20,069 nucleotides of DNA from Acephala macrosclerotiorum (lineage: Eukaryota; Ascomycota; Leotiomycetes; Helotiales; Mollisiaceae), in NCBI GenBank assembly GCA_014904845.1, contig MU119770.1, forward strand, positions 1 through 20,069. Direction: 5' to 3'. Of the stretch, positions 11,618 to 17,900 are shown piece after piece. The notes beneath the pieces were generated by a model, which was given only the letters and a program-made list of their open reading frames with translations, made no database searches and was not told the DNA's origin. Both the position numbers and the translations under genes were made by a program. The first letter of the stretch is position 1; each line of letters opens with the position of its first letter.

Positions 11618-11666
11618 TCTTTTCTTCCGTTTCTAACTGCAAGAATTCTACATTTTGTGTGACAAA

Positions 11667-11905
11667 ACGCATCTCCTCAACACTCTAGGCTTTGTCCTAG
11701 CCACCGTCCCTTCAATCTTTGGTCTCAATCAAACTGGTCCAAGCAGCCAGCTCCATAACAATGGCAGCGCTCTGTACAAGCCCCTCCATACACTTCACTC
11801 GAATTCAACTCCTAGATTCCACAATGTGTCAGGTGTCACTGTGAATCCGTTGATCAAGGCATTGTTGGGACCTCGATTTGACCGGTCTCACTCACATCAA
11901 CTTTG
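11667..11905 (+). other. Chitinase 5' exon region with leader, frame break inside
   Basis: From 11667 the frame reads ACG then HLLNTLGFVLATVPSIFG, which looks like a secretion signal followed by a Ser/Asn-rich stretch with N-x-S/T sites. ACG stands where ATG would be expected; no in-frame ATG precedes it nearby. The same frame is open to 11909, but the GH18 fold (DLDLTGLTHINF, 11869-11904) is in the next frame. An indel, a deletion that also removed upstream modules, or an unseen intron must lie between. Confidence 0.6.
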
Positions 11906-11951
11906 GTAAGCCGCCTCGACAAACTTGGATGTCAGATACTCACATTGGTAG
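11906..11951 (+). other. Chitinase intron A (46 bp)
   Basis: GTAAG donor, TAG acceptor. Removing it joins HINF-A to FAYFHP within the first GH18 strand, in the frame used by the next exon. Confidence 0.8.
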
Positions 11952-12064
11952 CTTTTGCATACTTCCACCCAACCACATTCCAGGTTAACCCCATGGATCC
12001 AGATGATATGAAGCTATATCCTCAATTCACGGCGTTGAAGAAGCAGAAGTCGTCTCTTCGAACA

Positions 12065-12067
12065 TAG
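12065..12067 (+). other. Premature TAG in GH18 (expected Trp)
   Basis: The frame reads SSLRT-stop-ISIGGW, where the family has a Trp before I-S-I-G-G-W. TGG to TAG is a G-to-A change whose minus-strand C was followed by A, the classic RIP context. Confidence 0.85.
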
Positions 12068-12094
12068 ATTTCTATTGGAGGATGGTCTTTCAAC

Positions 12095-12144
12095 GTGAGA
12101 TATCGATTCTGATTAAGACAAGTGTCAAACTAACCCAGTATTAG
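12095..12144 (+). other. Chitinase intron B (50 bp)
   Basis: GTGAG donor, CTAAC branch site at 12130-12134, TTAG acceptor. Splicing joins GGWSFN to DPTNTPNTQ in phase 0. Confidence 0.85.
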
Positions 12145-12282
12145 GACCCCACCAACACACCCAACACGCAGACAGCCTTCAGTGACATGGCTTCCACTGC
12201 TGCAAACAGGAAAACTTTCATTGATTCTCTTTTGCAATTCATGACAACCTGGGGCTTCGACGGCGTTGATCTTGACTGGGAG

Positions 12283-12337
12283 GTAAGTTGCTCCAATTTC
12301 TACGTCCCAGTGTTCCAATCAAAGACTAACCATTCAG
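12283..12337 (+). other. Chitinase intron C (55 bp)
   Basis: GTAAGT donor directly after the catalytic Glu codon of [13 protein letters not shown] branch site, CAG acceptor. The next exon starts with YPGA, as expected for GH18. Confidence 0.9.
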
Positions 12338-12346
12338 TATCCTGGA

Positions 12347-12739
12347 GCTGAAGATACAGCCAGGTGTGTTGCAACTTGGGTCGGAGAGGGTGAAAGAGCG
12401 ACCATACCAACCTAAGCCCATATTTACCTTGGCAGGATCGATATTGTTTCTCCAAAGAAGGTCAAGCCCTTGACGAATCTCAGTGAGATTGGTATGAGGT
12501 CGAACATAGGGTCCAGTAAACTTGTTGGTCGAGTCCCAGACACCGTGGATGTCGTATGTCATGACGTTGAAAAAATCGAGATACAGTTCCATTCCTTCGA
12601 TGTCAAACCAGCGGAGGTACCAGAAAGAAGCTGGGAGAGTACAGCTTATACCGTAGAGATTGCCAAAGGCTGCACGTATATCACTCACTAGAGCAGCAAA
12701 GTTTGCGGTATCTGCATCAATGCCTCCTCTGTCGGGGGC
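12347..12739 (-). other. Inverted segment of the chitinase catalytic domain
   Basis: The GH18 barrel centre is encoded on the minus strand here. Reading from 12739 downwards gives APDRGGIDADTANF, then DIRAAFG, TLPASFWYL, FFNVMTYDIHG, GPYVRPHTNLTEI, LDLLWRNNID, GLGWYGRSFTL and [10 protein letters not shown] at about 12347. This minus frame has no stop. The + strand provides the parts that should precede it (DWEYPGA, to 12349) and follow it (GSGGNPGECT, from 12737). The codon at 12347-12349 reads as Ala on + and Ser on -; the one at 12737-12739 reads as Gly on + and Ala on -. The junctions are therefore placed to within a few bases. The host gene cannot make a full barrel. Confidence 0.93.
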
Positions 12740-13349
12740 TCAGGGGGCAACCCTGGAGAATGTACGAATTCTGCCGGAACTTTGTCAAACGCCGAGATAC
12801 TCCTGATCATTCAATCAAAAGGCTTAACTCCACAGATGGACTCAGTAGCTGTCGTGAAGTGGATTTCTTGGGACAACCAGTGGGCCAGTTACGACGATGG
12901 AGAAACGATGGCTTTAAAAATAGACGCTGCTGATAAGTGGTGCCTGGGTGGGAAGTTGATCTGGTCAATTGACCAAGATGACACAGCGCGCTCCAGCAAT
13001 CTCGATCTTCTCGGCATGGGACCTAGCAACGGTCTCTCTCCAGAAGTTGCAGCTGAGATGAAGGCTGCACAGCAGCAGGCGGAGATCCAAGCCACTGTTC
13101 GGAACTCATGCTACTGGTCTTTCTGTGGAGATACTTGTGCACAGGGTTACTTCCCAGAAACTACTGCAAAGGGACAGGTCTTGGGTATCTCTCGGGATAC
13201 TGTCTGTGCTGGAGATGACTACCAGACATTGTGCTGCGCTCCTGGAACGAATACCGGAACGTGCTCGTGGGAGGGATGGCGAGGTGTTGGGCTCTCTTGC
13301 ATGCAGGGAGGTTGCTCTGACCCTTCATCATCTCTAGTCGCAATGAACA
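12740..13349 (+). other. Chitinase exon: end of GH18 barrel and Cys-rich region
   Basis: The frame resumes after the inversion with NPGECTNSAGTLSNAEI, then AVVKWISWDNQWASYDDG (about 12855-12900), GGKLIWSIDQDD (about 12948-12983; the W-S-I-D-Q-D-D strand ends the GH18 fold), a Gln/Ala-rich linker, then Cys-rich segments SCYWSFCGDTC and YQTLCCAPG, followed by GTCSWEGWRGVGLSC. No stops are present. The late segments are typical of the C-terminal half of subgroup C chitinases. Confidence 0.85.
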
Positions 13350-13401
13350 GTAAACCATCTCTTCATCCCTTGCTATCTTCGTTCCACTAACAGCACCACA
13401 G
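13350..13401 (+). other. Chitinase intron D (52 bp)
   Basis: GTAAA donor, CTAAC branch site near 13386, CACAG acceptor. The nearer CAG at 13391-13393 would break the frame; the CACAG at 13401 keeps it and leads into NQFVVNSGI. Confidence 0.75.
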
Positions 13402-13928
13402 TCAACCAATTCGTCGTCAATTCTGGCATCAACAACAACTTGACTTGCAATGGAGGCAGTCAATACTACTGCTGCGATGGCTTCGTCCCCTCTCCAAAAT
13501 TTACAACTTCGGACTTAGTCCTCGTCGGACAAAACGGAGTGACGAAACGGGCGAGCGGGTCAGGAAAGAACCCAGCATGCGTGGCAGCGGTGACAGTCGG
13601 CACCAGTCTGCTGGCTGGCATCTTGGCATTCTTCACAGGAGGAATATTCCTCGCCATCGGTGCAGCTGGCATAGCAGCAGGTATCGCTTCATGTCCAACA
13701 ACAGGCTCGGGAAGTGCGGGAGGGGCTGCAATTGGTGTCCTTCCTTTGATTCCAATTGGTGGTGGGAGTGGAGGAAAACCTGGCTCTACCCCCAAAAATC
13801 CGACTACCGGCAAGCCAGCTAATGCTGGGAAGGTGTATGGTCAATGGGGAACAAAGGCCACTTATGGGAAGGGGGATACAGACTGTTCTGTGACTTATAC
13901 TTGCAGATACGGTCTTGGTTGGGATGAA
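13402..13928 (+). other. Chitinase exon with dibasic site and hydrophobic Gly/Ala segment
   Basis: It opens with NQFVVNSGI and TCNGGSQYYCC, the last Cys-rich motif, then NGVTKRASGS, containing a Lys-Arg pair (about 13546-13551) that could be a Kex2 site, then a long hydrophobic Gly/Ala stretch (about 13581-13695; includes TSLLAGILAFFTGGIFLAIG) and a Gly/Ser/Pro linker. It ends in CSVTYTCRYGLGWDE. Maturation or membrane attachment is inference only. Confidence 0.75.
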
Positions 13929-13982
13929 GTGAGTGTTCAAAGCAAGATCTTCAAGTGCTCTTAGCAGCTGACGTCCTGGTAG
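13929..13982 (+). other. Chitinase intron E (54 bp)
   Basis: GTGAGT donor, GGTAG acceptor. Splicing joins GLGWDE to ICDNQRWAID in the same frame. Reading through would meet TAG at once. Confidence 0.8.
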
Positions 13983-14149
13983 ATCTGTGACAACCAACGA
14001 TGGGCGATTGATAGGGCCATTGGAAGTACAGCATTCCACATTGACGTTTGTGCCGGAGATAGCTCGAAGGATGACTAGCCCAAGTAGCGAAATGAAGAGT
14101 ATCGTACCCTGGCTCAAGCCGCCATCAACAAAGTAGCGAGATGTCAAGT
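13983..14149 (+). other. Chitinase exon with two premature TAG codons
   Basis: It encodes ICDNQRWAIDR and HIDVCAGDSSKDD, then TAG (14076-14078), P-K, TAG (14085-14087), RNEEYRTLAQAAINKVARC. Related proteins have a Trp at the first stop (D-D-W-P-K pattern) and Gln or Trp at the second. Both are explained by single C-to-T or G-to-A transitions in CpA. Confidence 0.8.
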
Positions 14150-14204
14150 GTAAGTGAATCATGTCAAGCTACCTATTAGACGTCAACAATTCTAGCCTTC
14201 CCAG
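14150..14204 (+). other. Chitinase intron F (55 bp)
   Basis: GTAAGT donor, CCCAG acceptor. It joins ARCQ-V to DEFPMGALFEA, a joint that matches this class of protein. Confidence 0.8.
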
Positions 14205-14466
14205 TGACGAGTTCCCCATGGGAGCCTTATTCGAGGCAAAAATACCCAATCCACAAGTGGTGCGGCTTGTGAACGGCCCCGCGAACGGACTTCAAGGCGT
14301 CGACTTCAAGCAATGGAAGACAGCATCTTGGCTTCCTTGCTCTGCCTTGAGAAAAGCAAACAAGAAACCGGACCCACCTGTAACGTGGAAGTTCGGACCT
14401 TATGTTGCTGGAGACAATCGTGGCATTGCCATGAGTGTTGGACCGCACTTCATCCAAAAATACGGT
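14205..14466 (+). other. Chitinase C-terminal exon, DEFPMG block
   Basis: It encodes DEFPMGALFEAKIPN, QVVRLVNGPANGLQGVDF and PPVTWKFGPYVAG. This conserved C-terminal block of long subgroup C chitinases is of unknown function. No stops are present. Confidence 0.8.
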
Positions 14467-14525
14467 GTAAGTCATGACCCGTACATAACCTTTGGGTAAA
14501 AGCAGCTGACATTAAACTCTTCCAG
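14467..14525 (+). other. Chitinase intron G (59 bp)
   Basis: GTAAGT donor, TTCCAG acceptor; joins QKYG to FDSQTQFSSCW. Confidence 0.8.
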
Positions 14526-14725
14526 TTCGATTCTCAAACGCAATTTAGCTCCTGTTGGGGCAAGTTCTCCTGCATCCAATATACTTTCCCTTTTGTATCG
14601 CCTACTGACTTCTTGCCTATAGCCACATTTTCGCATTGGACTCTCAACGCCCAGAATGGGAGAAGACAATTCGACAAACTGTCTACAGTTAGCGATCACG
14701 GATTTCGTGGCATGCGCGATGATCC
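14526..14725 (+). other. Chitinase exon, Trp/Phe-rich
   Basis: It encodes SSCWGKFSCIQYTFPF and SHWTLNAQNGRRQFDKL. It is open throughout and ends in RDDP with a split Pro codon. Confidence 0.7.
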
Positions 14726-14786
14726 GTACGTACCCGCCACTCCCATCTCCCAAAAGTAAAGCAAAGTCCTAACTCATCCTTTGCAG
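14726..14786 (+). other. Chitinase intron H (61 bp)
   Basis: GTACGT donor, CTAAC branch site near 14769, TTGCAG acceptor; restores the split Pro codon and leads into MFDIPFRWPIS. Confidence 0.8.
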
Positions 14787-15219
14787 AATGTTCGACATCC
14801 CCTTTCGCTGGCCCATAAGTAGATACGACGTAGATCCCTACTACCTGGTCACCCCACCACCAGACGTCGCTTCAGCAAATTATCTTAAACGCAGTAACGC
14901 ACAGTCCGCACTCGCGGGCAAAATTCCTGTCGAGTTCGCGAATGCAGACTTTGATGTTTTGGATACTCTAGATTCGTATCCGACAGATGAAGAATTAGGG
15001 GAGTGGATGGAATCGGAGTCTTATTATGATACTCCTCCGCCACCGGAGCCGACGCATGTTTATGCGGGAAGCGCGTATGAGAGGGGTGTAGATGGAGCGA
15101 GTGTGGCTCCGAGTGGGCCCACTGGGGCGGATAAGGCAACGCAGGCGGCGACTGTGCCTTTGGATTTGCCGGTGGAGACTGGGAGGGTTGGGGTCCATGT
15201 TCATGACAAGCATACCTAG
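14787..15219 (+). other. Chitinase last exon, acidic and Pro-rich tail
   Basis: It begins MFDIPFRWPISRYDVDPYYL, continues through an acidic stretch (DSYPTDEELGEWMESESYYD), PPPPEP and a low-complexity tail, and stops at TAG 15217-15219. Confidence 0.75.
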
Positions 15220-15483
15220 GTAGACATGCTGGAATCGAGTCATCTTGAGCGATTAGAGGCACCAGTCCAGGTTAGCTGCAAATATACGTAATTGCATTGT
15301 ATACTCATCATAAGCTCAAGTGTCTCGAGTGTTCTCTAAACTCCCTTAGAAAGATTAGTCTAAGATCTCTCCGCTAAGCTAGGACTCTGAAGTGTATCTC
15401 GCGCTACAGTACACCGTGACTCGGTCCAGACAAGCTACTGCCCCACTCCAGAGCCAATCCTCGCTGTTGAGCGGCAACTGTTC
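15220..15483. other. Convergent intergenic region
   Basis: It separates the 3' ends of the chitinase (+) and the P450 (-). No ORF with family features is seen. TTAGTCTAAG at 15355-15364 contains the reverse complement of the TAGACTA word found at other junctions. Confidence 0.6.
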
Positions 15484-15804
15484 TCAAGCTTCCATCACCG
15501 ATCCAGTAACATCAACCTCCGGCTTCCGACTCTTATATAAAATCCTCTGCCTCGAATTCGGACTCTCACTAACCCCATTCTTGCTATGCTGTACCTTCGT
15601 CTGCCCCTCCGGCAACTTCCAATCATAATACATAATCATATGCGCTAACAACAGCTTCAACTCATTACTCGCAAAGAAACGTCCTGGGCAAGCATGGTGT
15701 CCATGCCCAAAGGCATTGCACTCTGGACTCGTCGTGACAAATTGATGTTTGTTCTCGTTTCCTGGAGTGTTGCGCAGGTTGAGAAAGCGATGGCCATTGA
15801 ATTT
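15484..15804 (-). pseudogene. Cytochrome P450, C-terminal fragment
   Basis: The minus strand from 15804 reads KFNGHRFLNLRNTPGNENKH, then QFVTTSPECNAFGHGHHACP and GRFFASNELKLLLAHMI, YYDWKLPEG, and ends at TGA (15486-15484). FGHGHHACPGR is the full haem-binding motif FxxGxxxCxGR; the haem-ligand Cys codon is at 15690-15688. P450s are haem monooxygenases, usually ER-anchored in fungi. The ENKHQFVTTSPE and GHGxHACPGRFFA wording resembles fungal CYP503/CYP68 types (ent-kaurene-oxidase-like), often in secondary metabolism; that subfamily call is from memory. Only about 105 of some 500 residues are present. The N-terminal membrane anchor, I-helix and ExxR are missing, because the coding sequence meets AT-rich DNA at about 15805. 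Confidence 0.9.
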
Positions 15805-16740
15805 ACATTTATATCAAAAAAATATAAAATTATTATTATTTTATTACAATTTAATACTACTCTATTTCGATTAACTCGCGAGTTTCGATCAAATAATATA
15901 CGTTTAATAATTGATTACGCGTATAATATAAATAGTATCTAAAAATCAAACGTTGTTTTTTTTAATATTTTAAGTTTTATTAATCGCATTGAAATTCTAA
16001 ATACTATTTACAATATTTACAAATACTCGTTTATTAAACAATTTTATTGAATTTATTATATAACGTTTTATAAGAATTTCAATTTGTATTTTAAAAACGA
16101 CGAAAAACAAATTGAAATTATAAAAATATAATTATTCAAAATTTATAAATTATATATTAAAAAAAAGAATTTTCAATTTATTTAAATTTATTTTAATACT
16201 CGTTTTTAATTTATAGATATTTTTACTATTTTTCAATATAAACAGAAAACGTTAACAAAAAATCGATTTTAATTTTTACGAGTTTTTATTATTTTTATTT
16301 TTATTTTTTCGATTAAATCGTTTATTAATCTGAAAATTGCAATAATTTTTACTTTATAAAATTTCTTTAAATAAACAAAAAAAAAAAATATTTTATTGCT
16401 TTTTTTTAAAGAAATTAATATATTGAAATTTTATTATTAATAAACTTTTTTTAATAAATTTTTTTTTTTATATAATATATATTTTATTTTTATTATTTAA
16501 TTTTTATAAATAGATTTTAAATTGTAATTATTATTTTATCGATTTTTTAAAAATTACTTTTTTTATTTTATTGTTTTTTTTTAATTTATTAGATTTTATT
16601 AAAACAATAAAATTAATCAATTTTTTTACGAAAAAAAAATAAATATATTTTAAAATTTAAATTTATTGTACATTAAATTTTTCTTTTTTAGTAAATTTCA
16701 AATAATTTATTCGCGGTTTAACGATTATAAAAAAACGATA
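15805..16740. other. AT-rich RIP-degraded tract, right flank
   Basis: Composition falls abruptly right after the P450 fragment. No gene was recognised. C is kept in some CpA and CpT contexts and G in some TpG, so this part is less saturated than 4245-10700. Part of it may be mutated P450 sequence or an element inserted into that gene. Confidence 0.7.
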
Positions 16741-17109
16741 AATTGATTATTTCGATTTTTTAAAAGAATTATTTGAATAGATTTCTTTTTTAGTACTAAA
16801 AATCGAATTTTAATTGAAAAATTTTTGAAGTAAATTTAATCAAATATTATAAAAAAAAAATTTCAAAAATTGAAATTGCACGTTTATAAAACAAAGATTT
16901 TTGTCGATCGAAAATACGTCGAGAATTTCAAAAATTCTAGTTTTTTCATTTTACTCTTCGTGAATTTAATATTTATTAATACTAGTAAAAAAATTATTAG
17001 TAATACTATCTACGAAAAATTTAAAAAAGTTTATAATAAGTTTCGAATTCTTTCTAAGAATCGATTTCAAGAATTTTTTAACAATAAATCTTTTCTCGAT
17101 AGTATTTAA
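16741..17109 (+). pseudogene. Second Copia relic: end of integrase and integrase-RT linker
   Basis: In the frame of codon 16801 the text reads NRILIEKF, then (after two stops) LHVYKTKIFV, then FINTSKKI and KKVYNKFRILSKN up to 17109. Fungal Copia proteins have NRTPIxKL, then LRVYGCxAYV, then a VGY segment, then KxVxxxRDVxFDE in the same order and spacing. P to L fits CC to TT. The last 79 residues are free of stops. It is on the same strand as the 5.4-11.0 kb element. No RT or LTR of this copy was recognised. Confidence 0.6.
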
Positions 17110-17540
17110 TTTGAAAAAATCAATACAATTTTCAATATAATTCATTGCACGAAATTTTTAAATTACTCTATTATTCGATATAAAATTTTCCAATGATTAG
17201 ATTATTAAAACTCGTCTAATAATAAACATTTATATACTTATTAATAAAAACAAACTATAATTCAAATTAAATTAGTTTTTCAATATTTTAAAATAAAAAA
17301 AATAAAAAAAATTTTTAATAATAAATTTTTTTTTAAATGTGAAATTAAAAAATTAATAGTACTTATAAAAAATAATCAAAAATATTTAATTATTTCTAAC
17401 GATAAATTTAAATTTGAAATTCGTTTACTTTTTTTCTTTTTATTAAATTTTAAAAAAAAAAGAAAACAAATTGTAAAAAAGTTTAATATTAATAGAAATA
17501 TTAAAAAAATTACTAAATTTTTAAAAAAAAACAATAATAA
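17110..17540. other. AT-rich tract, no gene seen
   Basis: RT sequence would be expected here if the Copia relic just upstream were whole, but none was recognised. Long A and T runs, partly degraded. Confidence 0.55.
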
Positions 17541-17900
17541 TTTAAAAAATTTCGAGCTTTGAATTTTTTACTTAAAGCGAACTTTTTTTCTTTTTTTAGT
17601 TTTTTTTTTCGAGACTCGAAACGAGCTCGTTATATGAGAGAACGATTGTAGTGAAATTATATACTTTCTTTTCAAAATCTTTGTAAATAATTAGTTTCGA
17701 GAGTAGTACTAATCACGTGTTTTTTAGTACATAAAGAGTTTTCGCTTACCATAGACTAATTAATAACTTTTTCTATTTCTACTTTGATTAATTGATTGAT
17801 TTACGAATTACGAATTACTTCGAATAAATTTAATCTATTAATTAAAACGAATTGATCTACGATTGGATTTTTTTACTTTGTATTCTATTGTTTTTTTACA
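17540..17900. other. Less mutated patch with two adjacent palindromes
   Basis: It keeps more C and G outside CpG than its surroundings, for example aatcacgtg (17711-17719) and cgcttaccatagactaat. TTCGAGACTCGAA (17608-17620) and ACGAGCTCGT (17621-17630) are perfect palindromes side by side. It could be a spared LTR or the edge of a younger insertion; no coding sequence. Confidence 0.55.

Larger units (their letters stand above)
11667..15219 (+). pseudogene. GH18 chitinase, subgroup C type, broken by internal inversion and stops
   Basis: Secreted GH18 enzymes of this class cleave beta-1,4 bonds in chitin. In order: a hydrophobic leader (HLLNTLGFVLATVPSIFG); LTHINF near 11886; FAYFHPTTFQVNPM (11954-11995); ISIGGWSFN (12068-12094); the catalytic motif DGVDLDWE (12259-12282); YPGA; then the barrel centre with MTYDIHG on the opposite strand; then GNPGECTNSAGTLSNAEI and SYDDG on + again, a Cys-rich region, GTCSWEGWRGVGLSC, a KR site, a Gly/Ala-rich hydrophobic segment and a Pro-rich tail ending at TAG 15217-15219. 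Eight introns fit. Defects: inversion 12347-12739; TAG at 12065, 14076 and 14085; the leader frame differs from the GH18 frame; no ATG at the leader (ACG at 11667). The chitin-binding and LysM modules usual upstream of GH18 in this class are absent. Family is secure; exact domain limits are inferred. Confidence 0.9.

Noticed and set aside
12326..12688. A 120-residue minus-strand ORF taken as a separate antisense gene
   Set aside because: Its sequence is the exact missing middle of the + strand chitinase, and its N- and C-terminal neighbours are on the + strand, so it is an inverted exon piece. Its last residues past [10 protein letters not shown] are read from the + strand gene's own sequence.
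12703..12933. Plus-strand ORF of 76 residues across the right inversion joint
   Set aside because: It is in the wrong frame relative to NPGECTNSAGTLSNAEI and has no family features.
13689..14162. Minus-strand ORF of 157 residues
   Set aside because: It lies opposite chitinase exons and introns with conserved + strand coding; no recognisable domain.
14885..15262. Minus-strand ORFs opposite the chitinase last exon
   Set aside because: Low-complexity Pro/Ser/His composition mirrors the + strand Pro- and acid-rich tail; shadows.
15694..15942. Plus-strand ORF of 82 residues
   Set aside because: It runs antisense through the P450 haem region and on into AT-rich DNA; a chance frame.
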